A stretch of 64,000 nt of DNA from Bradyrhizobium sp. BRP22 (GCF_020194175.1 NZ_JADYVX010000007.1:62001-126000), one strand, 5' to 3'; shown: positions 1 through 8,257, counted from the stretch's first letter. The notes: generated by a model from the sequence alone, not told the origin. Program-made: numbers and translations.

Positions 1-25
1 TTGATTCCCTCTATGCTGCGAGCTC

Positions 26-211
26 TTAATCGGCCTCGATCGGCTCCCGCTGATAGCCGTGCCAGGCGGTGCCGAGCGTGGCGTCGTAATATTCATGGCG
101 CTCGCGTTCGAACTTTTGCTGGGTCGCCTTGAAGCTCGCAATGCGAGCGGCGATCTCTTCACGTTCACGCGCAAGCCGCTCTTCCTTCTCGGTCATGGCG
201 TTTTCGGTCAT
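26..211 (-). CDS. Small charged coiled-coil hypothetical protein
   Basis: A 61-residue protein dominated by Glu, Arg, Lys and Ala. Residues about 7-45 look like one long amphipathic helix (EKEERLAREREE onward), probably a coiled coil. The C-terminal part carries aromatic residues (YY, WHGY). There is no signal peptide, membrane segment or known catalytic motif. The start is the ATG at 211; a second in-frame ATG at 196 is possible and neither has a strong ribosome binding site. It is the first gene in the window, so its downstream neighbour is unseen. I do not recognise the family and assign no function. Confidence 0.6.
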   Translation of the reverse strand: MTENAMTEKEERLAREREEIAARIASFKATQQKFERERHEYYDATLGTAWHGYQREPIEAD

Positions 212-407
212 GGCCTATCCCTGTGGTCGGATGTCATCCGGCTGAATTCGCCTTCCCATTGGGGCGCCAATGGGGAGGAGCCGGTGCAGGATTGTGGTCA
301 GATGATGGGCGGCGAAGGCGGTGGATAAAGCGCCCGCGCTGCTTGTCGCCTTTCCGCGGCACCGCTAGCCAAAAAAGGAAACTCCAAAGGCGAAACTAGG
401 GAGCCCG

Positions 408-656
408 TTGATAGCAAAGATCGATCTGGATTCACTGAGCATCGAAGAGCTCGCAAGCTTGCGCGAGCAGGCGACCGACAAGCTGTTCGAGAAGGTCGCC
501 GCGCGTCGCGCCGAGCTCGAAGCGGAATTGGAGCAGCTTGCCAAATACGGCAAGCCGGCGAAGAAGTCCGACACCGCTCCCATCGCGAAGGCGAAGAAGA
601 GCGACGAGGTCAGGGAGTCGAAAGAGGCGAAGGAGCCGGTCGCCAAGGCGGCATGA
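408..656 (+). CDS. H-NS-like N-terminal oligomerisation protein
   Basis: An 82-residue protein. Residues 1-45 (KIDLDSLSIEELASLREQ and the following Lys/Glu-rich helix) resemble the oligomerisation helices of alphaproteobacterial H-NS/HvrA-type nucleoid proteins. The C-terminal DNA-binding motif of those proteins is absent. Residues 48-82 are a Lys/Ala/Pro-rich tail (KPAKK, KAKK, AKEPVAKAA), as in histone-like proteins. The start is TTG at 408, supported by GGAG at 399-402. It could bind DNA non-specifically through the basic tail or modulate a full-length H-NS paralogue by mixed oligomers; both ideas are inference. Confidence 0.7.
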   Translation: MIAKIDLDSLSIEELASLREQATDKLFEKVAARRAELEAELEQLAKYGKPAKKSDTAPIAKAKKSDEVRESKEAKEPVAKAA

Positions 657-698
657 CAAAGGCGGCGTGACAAAGGCGGCGTGATAAAGGTGGCGTGG
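647..698 (+). repeat. 14-bp tandem repeat across the stop codon of the H-NS-like gene
   Basis: Three full copies and one partial copy of a 14-bp unit (GGCGGCGTGACAAA and close variants) begin at 647, 661, 675 and 689. The TGA of the upstream gene lies in the first copy, so copy-number change would only lengthen the 3' flank. A GTG inside the repeat region at 695 opens a longer reading frame for the next gene, but it has no ribosome binding site. Confidence 0.85.
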
Positions 699-778
699 TG
701 CCTGGCATAACTACAGGCGCATCCCCTCGCTGCGAATGGCCGTGCTATACTGCGCGCGGCCAACTCGGACTTTCTCAC

Positions 779-1537
779 GTGATTGCAAAAGATCTGCACA
801 GCGGCGTCGAAGCGCTCGGCAATTTGATCGCCGAGGCGTCCATCATCGTTCCCTTCACCGGTGCCGGCATTTCGACCGAGAGCGGGATTCCCGACTTCCG
901 CTCGCCCGGCGGACTGTGGACGCGTAACCGGCCAATTCCTTTCGACGAGTTCGTTGCAAGCTCCGACGTGCGCGACGAAGCCTGGCGTCGACGCTTTGCG
1001 ATGGAGCCGACCTTTGCGGCGGCGAAGCCTGGGCGCGGGCATCGCGCGCTCGCCTCGCTGTATCGCGCGGGGAAGGTTCCGGCGATCGTCACCCAGAACA
1101 TCGACAATCTGCATCAGATGAGCGGCTTCAAATCGGATCATGTGGTCGAGCTGCATGGCAACACGACCTATGCCCGCTGCATCGGTTGCGGCAGGGCGTA
1201 TGAGTTGCCGTGGGTGAAGCAGCGCTTTGATGAGAGCGGCGCGCCCGATTGCACCGATTGCGGCGATCCCATCAAGGCAGCAACCATCTCGTTCGGCCAG
1301 GCGATGCCGGAGGACGCGATGCGACGTGCGACGGAACTTGCGCAGCACTGCGACCTGTTCCTTGCGATCGGATCTTCGCTGGTGGTGTGGCCCGCGGCAG
1401 GATTTCCGATGATGGCCAAGAACTGCGGTGCCAAGCTTGTGATCATCAACAACGAGCCGACCGAACAGGACGATATTGCGGATCTCGTGATCCGGCACGA
1501 CATCGGCGAGACGCTTGGGCCGTTTGTGAGCAATTGA
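779..1537 (+). CDS. cobB: SIR2-family NAD-dependent protein deacylase (sirtuin)
   Basis: Cytoplasmic NAD-dependent lysine deacylase of 252 residues. The sequence shows the sirtuin order: GAGIS at about residues 28-32 with SGIPDFRS after it (NAD binding), TQNID at about 105-109, the catalytic His in VELHGN at about 126, two zinc CxxC pairs (Cys134/137 and Cys158/161) and the Rossmann GSS motif in LAIGSSLVVWPA. The frame is open upstream to a GTG at 695 within a tandem repeat. I prefer the GTG at 779, because homology-like sequence begins soon after it. The substrate is unknown; acetyl-CoA synthetase and other acyl-lysines are typical for the family. It appears to be transcribed alone. Confidence 0.93.
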   Translation: MIAKDLHSGVEALGNLIAEASIIVPFTGAGISTESGIPDFRSPGGLWTRNRPIPFDEFVASSDVRDEAWRRRFAMEPTFAAAKPGRGHRALASLYRAGKVPAIVTQNIDNLHQMSGFKSDHVVELHGNTTYARCIGCGRAYELPWVKQRFDESGAPDCTDCGDPIKAATISFGQAMPEDAMRRATELAQHCDLFLAIGSSLVVWPAAGFPMMAKNCGAKLVIINNEPTEQDDIADLVIRHDIGETLGPFVSN

Positions 1538-1732
1538 TGCTCAATTGATTCGCGGTTGTGCAAGCCTGTTCATAGTTCCCGCCGGATTCGTTTTTTATCT
1601 ATGCGCCGCAAGCGGGAGTGTTATCTTTTGATTCGAGATTCGCGCGCGTCGTCATGAGCGGTCGTGCAACAAGCGCTGGTTAGGTACCGTCGCAGAGAGA
1701 CGGATTGCAGATGATGTGTGGGGTCCGGGGTC

Positions 1733-2398
1733 ATGGGGTCGGACGGATTTGAGTCCAAGAAGCTCGGCGGGCCGCCATCGGGCGGCGCCGGGCAGGGCAG
1801 GCTTGGGCCAGGTGAATATTCGGATAGAGCGCCGCGCGATCCAGTGGCGGACGCCTTCTCCGGTCTTGGCGATGCTGCGGCCAGCCTCGTCGAGATTTCC
1901 GGCGTCATCAAATGGTTCGATGCCTCGAAAGGCTACGGCTTCGTCGTTCCCGACAATGGATGGCCGGACGTGCTTTTGCACGTCACCGTGCTCAGGCGCG
2001 ACGGCTACCAGACGGCGTATGAGGGCGCTCGCGTCGTGGTTGAGTGCGTGCAACGCGCGAAGGGATATCAGGCGTTCCGCATCGTCTCGATGGACGAGTC
2101 GACGGCGATCCATCCGGCGCAGATGCTGCCGCCGCGGACCCATGTCACGGTCACTCCGACCAGCGGGCTGGAGCGGGCGCAGGTCAAGTGGTTCAACCGG
2201 CTGCGCGGCTTCGGCTTTCTGACCTGCGGCGAGGGAACGCCGGACATCTTCGTGCATATGGAAACGTTGCGCCGCTTCGGGATGACCGAGCTGCGTCCCG
2301 GCCAATATGTGCTGGTGCGGTTCGGGCCGGGCTCCAAGGGCATGATGGCCGCGGAGATCCACCCGGAGACCGGCCCCTCGGCACTCTCCTCGCACTGA
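1733..2398 (+). CDS. Protein with two cold-shock domains
   Basis: A 221-residue cytoplasmic nucleic-acid-binding protein. Two cold-shock (S1-like OB) domains are visible. The first, about residues 56-120, has IKWFDASKGYGFV (RNP1) and DVLLHV (RNP2). The second, about 148-212, has VKWFNRLRGFGFL and DIFVHM. The first 45 residues are Gly/Ser/Pro-rich and probably disordered. Single-domain CspA proteins have about 70 residues; this tandem form is common in Rhizobiales. The ATG at 1733 is preferred over an in-frame GTG at 1718. The expected role is RNA chaperone or stress and stationary-phase regulation; nothing in the sequence gives a specific target. Confidence 0.9.
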   Translation: MGSDGFESKKLGGPPSGGAGQGRLGPGEYSDRAPRDPVADAFSGLGDAAASLVEISGVIKWFDASKGYGFVVPDNGWPDVLLHVTVLRRDGYQTAYEGARVVVECVQRAKGYQAFRIVSMDESTAIHPAQMLPPRTHVTVTPTSGLERAQVKWFNRLRGFGFLTCGEGTPDIFVHMETLRRFGMTELRPGQYVLVRFGPGSKGMMAAEIHPETGPSALSSH

Positions 2399-2515
2399 TT
2401 TCCATTTGACGCAAACGTGAGCCGGATGGCGCGTGTCCCGTCTTTGCCCTCTGGCCATTGCCGCCGTCGCCGGGTTAGGTTCCGCGCGGTTTGATTTGCC
2501 GTGAGTGCTGCTGCC

Positions 2516-2998
2516 ATGACTTTCGATCGCGTCGCCGGGCATCGCCTGCTCGTTGGCCTGTTTGCTTCGCTCGTCCTCCTGCTCTGTGCGGTCGCGAGCC
2601 CGGCCGCAAGGGCCGCAACGTTCCAACCGCTCGAGATCGTCACCAAGAGCGGCGTGCACGTGTTCTCCGTCGAGATGGCGACGACCGAGGAGGAGAAGAC
2701 GAAGGGGCTGATGTACCGGAAGGAGCTGCCTGACGGCAAAGGCATGCTGTTCGACTTCTCGCCCGAGCAGCAGGTGTCGATGTGGATGAAGAACACCTAC
2801 GTCTCGCTGGACATGATCTTCATCCGCGCCGACGGTCGCATCTTGCGCATCGCCGAAAACACCGAACCGTTGTCGACCAAGATCATCTCCTCCGGCGGGC
2901 TCGCCAAGGGCGTGCTGGAGGTGGTCGCCGGCACGGCGCAGAAATACGGCATCCAGCCCGGCGACCGGGTGGCGCACCCGCTGTTCAACGGCAAATAG
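2516..2998 (+). CDS. Exported DUF192 protein
   Basis: A 160-residue protein with an N-terminal signal peptide (hydrophobic stretch LLVGLFASLVLLLCAVA, predicted cleavage after SPAARA, about residue 34). The mature part is a complete DUF192 domain: EKTKGLMYRKELPDGKGMLFDF, VSMWMKNTYVSLDMIFI and ISSGGLAKGVLEVVAGTA are its hallmark blocks. The domain is small and all-beta; its biochemical role is unresolved, and archaeal and bacterial members are thought to be secreted or sugar-related. A GTG at 2501 is an alternative start. It lies just upstream of a tRNA-Pro gene. Confidence 0.88.
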   Translation: MTFDRVAGHRLLVGLFASLVLLLCAVASPAARAATFQPLEIVTKSGVHVFSVEMATTEEEKTKGLMYRKELPDGKGMLFDFSPEQQVSMWMKNTYVSLDMIFIRADGRILRIAENTEPLSTKIISSGGLAKGVLEVVAGTAQKYGIQPGDRVAHPLFNGK

Positions 2999-3061
2999 GC
3001 GGCAGGCGAGCGCCTTGCTGGCGCCCGTCTAACCGTGTATCGACATCGCCTGCGGATGACT

Positions 3062-3138
3062 CGGGGTATAGCGCAGCCTGGTAGCGCGGCAGTTTTGGGT
3101 ACTGCAGGTCGTTGGTTCGAATCCAGCTGCCCCGACCA
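3062..3138 (+). tRNA. tRNA-Pro (anticodon TGG)
   Basis: The cloverleaf folds fully. The acceptor stem is CGGGGTA/TGCCCCG, the D-arm is GCGC/GCGC, and the anticodon stem GCAGT/ACTGC encloses loop TTTGGGT (anticodon TGG). The T-arm is GTTGG-TTCGAAT-CCAGC, with discriminator A. The 3' CCA is encoded at 3136-3138. A T-rich run (about 3161-3168) follows and may aid termination. Confidence 0.97.
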
Positions 3139-3261
3139 ACTTTCCTTTTGAATCCGCTGCATTTTTTTTCCCCGCGATCCTGATACGCGCTTCTTGCGCG
3201 GGTCGGTTGCCCACGCGGGATTGGTGCGGCGCGTCATGCTCGCATCGCATGCGAGCAACAC

Positions 3262-3287
3262 GGAACATTGCTGCGCCGGTCCGCGTT
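3262..3287 (+). promoter_or_regulatory. EcfG-type general stress promoter candidate
   Basis: GGAAC at 3262-3266 and CGTT at 3284-3287 are separated by 17 bp. This matches the GGAAC-N16/17-CGTT consensus for the alphaproteobacterial general stress sigma factor EcfG. It lies about 42 bp upstream of the DUF992 start codon, a sensible distance for a promoter. Assignment is by consensus only. Confidence 0.5.
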
Positions 3288-3328
3288 GAGGGCACCGTCA
3301 GACAGATTGCGTCGAGGGAGAGTCGTCC

Positions 3329-3871
3329 GTGAACAAAACAACGCTGAACAGAACAACGCTGAATGGTCTTGCCGCCGCATGCGCGCTGGCGCTTGTCCTC
3401 GGCATCGGTCCGGCCACCGCTCAGCAGCCTGGGCCTCAGCAGCCCGGGCCAACGAGGGTCGGCACGCTCACCTGTAGCATATCGCCCGGTGTCGGCATGG
3501 TGATCGGGGGACAGCGGCAACTGAGCTGCATCTTTGCATCGGCGCGAGGCAGGGCGCGTGAGGCCTATGACGGCACCATCAGCACGCTCGGCCTCGATAT
3601 CGGTGCGACGTCCGGAGGCCAGTTGGCCTGGGCGGTTTTTGCGCCGACCACGCTGCGCCGGGCGGCTTTGGCGGGAACCTATGGCGGTGCGACCGCAGGC
3701 GGCACGGTTGGCGTCGGCGTTGGTGCCAACGTCCTCGTCGGAGGCTCCGACCGCACGGTCACCTTGCAGCCGGTGTCCGTGCAGGCGCAGACAGGCCTGA
3801 ACGTTGCGGCGGGCATATCCAACCTGGAGCTGCGGCCGGCCGCTCCGCCCGCACGGCGGAGGGCCCAGTAA
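3329..3871 (+). CDS. Exported DUF992 protein
   Basis: A 180-residue protein with a signal peptide (residues 1-31, hydrophobic core LAAACALALVLGIG, cleavage near ATAQ). A Gln/Pro/Gly linker follows (QQPGPQQPGP). The mature domain has the DUF992 pattern: VGTLTCSISPGVGMVIGGQRQLSCIF, then Gly-rich beta strands ending GLNVAAGISNLELR. Two Cys in the mature part could form a disulfide. The start is GTG at 3329 with GAGGGAGAG upstream. The family is alphaproteobacterial and periplasmic with unknown function. The EcfG-like site upstream suggests induction under general stress. Confidence 0.88.
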   Translation: MNKTTLNRTTLNGLAAACALALVLGIGPATAQQPGPQQPGPTRVGTLTCSISPGVGMVIGGQRQLSCIFASARGRAREAYDGTISTLGLDIGATSGGQLAWAVFAPTTLRRAALAGTYGGATAGGTVGVGVGANVLVGGSDRTVTLQPVSVQAQTGLNVAAGISNLELRPAAPPARRRAQ

Positions 3872-4116
3872 CGACATCCGCGTCCGCGGTGCCATCCCCG
3901 CCAACGCGGATTTCAGCCGCCCACCTGTGCCGTTGCGGGCAGCAGGTGGGTGGCTTCCGGTGATGTATCCGCGGGGCCCCGGGGTTCGAATCCAGCGACA
4001 TTTTGCGCGCGTGTTCCTGGTCTTGTTCAATGCCCAGGGCTTGCTTTTTTTCGACCGGCTTGGTGGTAGGCTGCTGCCCTGGATGAAAAATTTAGCAATT
4101 GCCTGGGGCTCTCCCA

Positions 4117-6975
4117 ATGACGGCCGGGTCAGGCCAGCGCCCCGTCTACGCATGCGCGGGATGGGAAATCGATCTTGCCAGACGGGAATTGCGGTCGATG
4201 GGGGTACCCGTGCCCCTGGGAGGGCGGGCCTTTGAGATCATTGCGGAACTGGTCCAGGCACAAGGCGAGCTGGTTTCCAAGCGTGATTTGACCCAGCGGG
4301 TCTGGCGCGGCGTATTCGTCGAGGAGAGTGCGCTTCGGGTCCACATCGCGGCGATCCGCAAGGCCCTTGGTCCCGATCGCGACATGCTGGCCACGACGGT
4401 TGGCCGGGGTTATCGCCTGCTGGGATCATGGCGGATCCGGCATGTTGATGCCCCGTCCCATTCGGCTGCACCGGAACTGTCGCTGTCGACCAACATTCCG
4501 GCTGCGACGTTCGATCTCATCGGCCGCGCTGCGGCGATCGCCCATCTGTGGGAGCTTCTGTCAGCCTATCGAGTCGTGAGCCTGGTCGGGCCCGGCGGGA
4601 TCGGCAAAACGGCGCTGGCGCTGCAGACGGCCAGATCGCCGCCGCGGGGCTTCGCGGCCGACCGGTTGCTCATCGAGCTGGCCTCGCTTTCAAATCCCGA
4701 ACTCGTATCTTCAGCAGTTGCCGCCGTTCTCGGCATCAAACTCGAAGGCGAAGATATCTCGGCGGAGGCTATCGCGCGTGCGATCGGGGACCGGCAGTTG
4801 CTGCTCGTCTTCGACAACTGCGAGCACGTGATTGGCGCCGTGGCCAGGCTGACGGAGACGATCGTCAGCCGCTGTCCTGGCATCACCATCGTTGCGACCA
4901 GCCGCGAAGCCTTGCGCATCGGCGGCGAACATGTGTACCGCGTGCAGCCACTGGACGTGCCGCCTGAGGCTCTGCTCGCACCGGACGCGATCTCTGAACA
5001 CACCTCGGTCGAACTGTTCATGACGAGAGCAGAGGCGCAGGGTTCGAATTTCGAGCGCGACGAGGAGAATCTTGGCGCCGTTGCCGCCATTTGCCGCCGC
5101 CTGGACGGCATTCCGCTCGCGATTGAGTTTGCCGCGGCACGCGCGGCGGCGCTTGGTCCGCCCAAGATCGCGGCGCTTTTGGACAACCGATTCAAATTCC
5201 TCACGACCGGCCGGCGCACCGCGCTACCCCGGCAGCAAACGCTGCGCGCGACGCTCGACTGGAGCTATGATCTGCTCCCGGAGGCGGAGGCACGCGTGTT
5301 GCGGCGGCTCGGCATATTTGCCGGAGACTTCTTGCTCGATGCGGTGATTGCAGTCGCCGGCGATTGCGAGAGCGGTGTAGTCACCGACTACCTTGCCAAC
5401 CTTGTTGCCAAGTCTCTTGCCATCGCCGACATTCGCGGCGAGCGGCCGTACTACCGCCTGCTGGATACGACGCGGGCTTACGCGCTGGAAAAGCTGCATG
5501 CTTCGGGCGAATATCCCGACGCCGCCCGCCGCGCCGCGCAATATCATCGCGGCTTGTTCGCCAATGCCGAAGCCGAAAGCGAGCTGAAGCCGCAGGCGGA
5601 GTGGCTTGCCCTCTACGGCCGGCACATCGACAACGTGCGTGCCAGCCTTGATTGGGCATTCTCGCCTGACGGCGATGCGCAGGCCGGCGTGGCCTTGACC
5701 GCGGCCGCGGTGCCGCTGTGGGTGCAATTGTCGCTGCTCGCAGAGTGCCGCGAGCGCACCGAGTTGGCGCTGGCAATGATCGACGAGGGCGCCGCCGGCG
5801 CAGCGCGCCTGCGCATGCAACTGTCGGCGGCGCGAGCCTGGTCGCTGATGTATGGCGTCGGCAGGGCGCGGGAGGCCGGTCCCGCCTGGACCTTGGCCTT
5901 GCAACTCGCGGAGCAGCTCGGTGACACCGATTACTTGCTGCGCGCGCTGTGGGGGCTGTGCATCGATCAGTTCAACAATGGCGAGATTCGCAAGGCGCTG
6001 GAATTCGCGCATCGCTTCGCCGAGGTCGCGGCCGGCTCGAGCAACTCCGTCGACCTGATGATGGCTGACCGGCTTCTCGCCACCACGCTGCATTATCTCG
6101 GCGACCAGAACCTTGCGCATCATCACATCACGCGGACCTTGTCGCGCCTCTCGGATCTGTTGCCAAAGCCGCAGGTGATCCGCTTCCGCTTCGACCTGCG
6201 GGTATCGGCGCATTATTTCCAGGCTCGCATCCTGTGGCTCATGGGGTTGGCCGACCAGGCATTGCGCGTGGTCGAGCGCAACATCGAGGAGGGCCGAGCG
6301 AGCGGGCACGCCCTGACATTCTGCAGCGTGCTGGGGCAGGGCGCCTGCCCGATCACGTTCCTTGCCGGCGACCTCGATGCGGCCGAACGTTACTGCGTGC
6401 TGTTGATCGAGCATACCGAGCGGCACCCGATCCGGCTGTGGAATTTGTGGGCGCGCGCCTTCCGGGGCATGGTGATGGCACGGAGCGGCGGCGTTGCCAC
6501 CGGGTTGCCGGTGCTGCGAAAGGCGCTCGAAGTGGCGGGCGAAGCCCGGTTCCTGCCGCGCTTCCTGCTCCCTCTTGGCGAACTTGCGAGCTATCTCGGC
6601 GAAGCCGGCGAAGTCGCGCAGGGGCTTGCCGCTGCCAACGACGCGCTGGCGCGCTGCGAGGCGAGGGACGAGCTATGGTACCAGGCCGAGCTGCTGCGCA
6701 TCAAAGGCGAGCTGCTGCTCAAAGCCGGCGAATATCGTTCCGTCGCCGCCGCCGAGCAGTCCTTCGACAGATCACTCCAGGTGGCGCGCAGCCAGGGCGC
6801 GCCGTTTTGGGAGCTGAGGACGGCAATCAGCCTTGCACGATTGCGAGCCAGTCAGGACCGTCCCGCCGAGGCCCATCACATGCTGGCCTCCGTGTACGCA
6901 AAGTTCACCGAGGGTTTCGAGATATCGGACCTGAGAAGCGCAAAAGCCTTGATGGCTCAGCTTTCGACTGATTAA
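4117..6975 (+). CDS. OmpR-type DNA-binding, NB-ARC ATPase and TPR regulator
   Basis: A 952-residue cytoplasmic regulator of the predicted-ATPase (COG3903-like) type. Residues about 8-105 are an OmpR/PhoB winged helix (LVSKRDLTQRVWRG, VHIAAIRKALG, GRGYRLLG). A STAND/NB-ARC ATPase follows, with P-loop GPGGIGKT at about 158-165, Walker B LLLVFDNCEHV at about 228-238, and DGIPLAIEFAA (GxP motif). The C-terminal 450 residues are alpha-helical TPR-like repeats, which in the family sense a ligand or partner. It has no phosphoacceptor domain. Alternative starts upstream include TTG at 4099. No co-directional neighbour is close, so the target genes are not evident. Confidence 0.9.
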   Translation: MTAGSGQRPVYACAGWEIDLARRELRSMGVPVPLGGRAFEIIAELVQAQGELVSKRDLTQRVWRGVFVEESALRVHIAAIRKALGPDRDMLATTVGRGYRLLGSWRIRHVDAPSHSAAPELSLSTNIPAATFDLIGRAAAIAHLWELLSAYRVVSLVGPGGIGKTALALQTARSPPRGFAADRLLIELASLSNPELVSSAVAAVLGIKLEGEDISAEAIARAIGDRQLLLVFDNCEHVIGAVARLTETIVSRCPGITIVATSREALRIGGEHVYRVQPLDVPPEALLAPDAISEHTSVELFMTRAEAQGSNFERDEENLGAVAAICRRLDGIPLAIEFAAARAAALGPPKIAALLDNRFKFLTTGRRTALPRQQTLRATLDWSYDLLPEAEARVLRRLGIFAGDFLLDAVIAVAGDCESGVVTDYLANLVAKSLAIADIRGERPYYRLLDTTRAYALEKLHASGEYPDAARRAAQYHRGLFANAEAESELKPQAEWLALYGRHIDNVRASLDWAFSPDGDAQAGVALTAAAVPLWVQLSLLAECRERTELALAMIDEGAAGAARLRMQLSAARAWSLMYGVGRAREAGPAWTLALQLAEQLGDTDYLLRALWGLCIDQFNNGEIRKALEFAHRFAEVAAGSSNSVDLMMADRLLATTLHYLGDQNLAHHHITRTLSRLSDLLPKPQVIRFRFDLRVSAHYFQARILWLMGLADQALRVVERNIEEGRASGHALTFCSVLGQGACPITFLAGDLDAAERYCVLLIEHTERHPIRLWNLWARAFRGMVMARSGGVATGLPVLRKALEVAGEARFLPRFLLPLGELASYLGEAGEVAQGLAAANDALARCEARDELWYQAELLRIKGELLLKAGEYRSVAAAEQSFDRSLQVARSQGAPFWELRTAISLARLRASQDRPAEAHHMLASVYAKFTEGFEISDLRSAKALMAQLSTD

Positions 6976-7002
6976 AGTCCTGGTGCGACGTGCGCACCGA
7001 GG

Positions 7003-7227
7003 CTACAGCGGCTGGCCTGTCAGCCTGCAGCGGGTGAGCGATGCGCTGACAACCCGCGCCGTCCGCCGTGCTTCGCGAGCTCTCTTTCGCCGGCTGGTGA
7101 GCGCTCTGGCTTCTGCCGCCAGAACCCGTTCGCGAAGATTGTGAAGTTCGGCAATTCGTTGGGTCATCATCCGGACTCTTTTGCGCAGAGCCCCGGCTGA
7201 AATCACACGACAACTCTTGATTAACAT
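7003..7227 (-). CDS. Possible small basic helical protein
   Basis: A 74-residue reading frame rich in Arg, Ala and Leu (RERVLAAEARALTSRRKRAREARR). The composition suits a single helix, perhaps starting at an internal Met near residue 20 (MMTQRIAELHNLR). It lies in a 400-bp gap and I do not recognise a family. GC-rich alphaproteobacterial DNA readily yields spurious Arg/Ala-rich frames, so this is uncertain. Confidence 0.35.
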   Translation of the reverse strand: MLIKSCRVISAGALRKRVRMMTQRIAELHNLRERVLAAEARALTSRRKRAREARRTARVVSASLTRCRLTGQPL

Positions 7228-7310
7228 TCAAACACACATATCGACTAAGAATAGAGGAATAAGTACCTAGGCACGGTGGCCGTAGAACTAGGGAATAACG
7301 CGGCCGGGCG

Positions 7311-7330
7311 CTGTCCCCAAATGGGGACAG
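7311..7330. repeat. Perfect palindromic hairpin CTGTCCCC-AAAT-GGGGACAG
   Basis: Two 8-bp arms flank a 4-base loop with no mismatches. It sits between the convergent regulator and cupin genes. No T-run follows on either strand, so a simple intrinsic terminator is unlikely; a REP-like element or a mobile-element end remnant is possible. Apart from this hairpin and the doubtful small frame at 7003-7227, I see nothing in 6976-7379. Confidence 0.7.
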
Positions 7331-7379
7331 ACCGTACCCGTATGCGCGGATTGATAGAACTTTCGGACGGTTTCTTGCG

Positions 7380-7841
7380 CTAAAGCGCAGGGTAGGGCGC
7401 GCCGTCCTTGTGCACGAACCGGCCGTCGGCGTTGGAACTCATCATGTCGACGTCCGAGCAGACGGTAACGTCGGCCGGCGAGCGCGAACCGACTTCGAGA
7501 TAGACCGCCATGGCGTCTGATTTGTTGATCAGGTGATGGCCGTTGCCCGAGCCTTTCGGAAACGCCGCGCAATCGCCTGCGCGCAGCACTGTCTCGCCGT
7601 CATCCTCTATCAGCGTCAGCTCGCCTTCGAGCACATAGACGAATTCGTCCTCATGCGAGTGCCAGTGGCGCTGGCTCGACCAATCGCCAGGCGGCAGGTG
7701 CATGAGATTGACGCCGAAGTCGGCGAGCCCGCCGGCATTGCCCAACCGTTGGCGCACGCGTCCGGCACAGGGCGCATCGAATGGCGGCGGATAGCCCGAA
7801 CCCTTGCGTTTCGGCACGGCGGCAATATCGATCTTTGGCAT
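7380..7841 (-). CDS. Cupin-domain protein
   Basis: A 153-residue single-domain cupin. The metal-binding motif is visible as HWHSHEDEFVYVLEGE (two His and Glu), followed by RAGDCAAFPKGSGNGHHLIN, the second cupin motif. Such proteins are small metal-dependent isomerases, dioxygenases or sugar binders; this subgroup has no assigned substrate. The start is ATG at 7841, with AGGAAAG about 6 bases upstream; the frame is open to 7970 but without a good site. It seems to be monocistronic and convergent with the large regulator. Confidence 0.88.
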   Translation of the reverse strand: MPKIDIAAVPKRKGSGYPPPFDAPCAGRVRQRLGNAGGLADFGVNLMHLPPGDWSSQRHWHSHEDEFVYVLEGELTLIEDDGETVLRAGDCAAFPKGSGNGHHLINKSDAMAVYLEVGSRSPADVTVCSDVDMMSSNADGRFVHKDGAPYPAL

Positions 7842-7990
7842 GAGTCTTTCCTGCGATTGACCGAGCTTGCATGCGCCAGTGTACACGATCCAGCAAAATG
7901 CCGGGCTCAGGGAGGTGAAGTCTGTAGCTGGCGGCAACAATCGGGGAGGTGCTAGCGTTGCGGCGGGCAATTGTGTGGCAGGTTGAGGAA

Positions 7991-8257
7991 ATGCGGGATC
8001 TTGGCGAGTATTTGCGAGCTTATTGGACTTATATCTCGAACAACCTCGGTTGGGGCAAAGCCCTCAGGTTTGCACTCGTCTGGCTTGCTGGAATGTTCCT
8101 CCCGCTCTTTGCGAGAACATGGGTGCAGTTGCCCGAGTGGCTGGCGATAGCATGGATGATCTGCTGGGCGCTGCTGGGCTATGTTTTCGCGCCTTACGGG
8201 ATGTGGAAACACCACCGCGCGCAGATCACGGGCTCGGGCGAGCCGGATCAAAAGTAG
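7991..8257 (+). CDS. Small two-helix membrane protein
   Basis: An 88-residue protein with two probable membrane segments: ALRFALVWLAGMFLPLF (about residues 24-40) and WLAIAWMICWALLGYVFA (about 50-67). A short charged C-terminal tail (KHHRAQITGSGEPDQK) follows. The ATG at 7991 is preferred over an upstream start at 7949, because GAGG lies at 7985-7988. I do not recognise a family. Confidence 0.65.
   Translation: MRDLGEYLRAYWTYISNNLGWGKALRFALVWLAGMFLPLFARTWVQLPEWLAIAWMICWALLGYVFAPYGMWKHHRAQITGSGEPDQK

Noticed and set aside
365..1498. Long minus-strand frame opposite the SIR2 gene
   Set aside because: It is an antisense shadow of a well-supported sirtuin, Arg/Ala/His-rich with no family signature.
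1652..2977. Minus-strand frame of 441 codons across cold-shock and DUF192 genes
   Set aside because: It overlaps two real plus-strand genes in the same codon periodicity and shows the repetitive Arg/His/Asp composition of a shadow frame.
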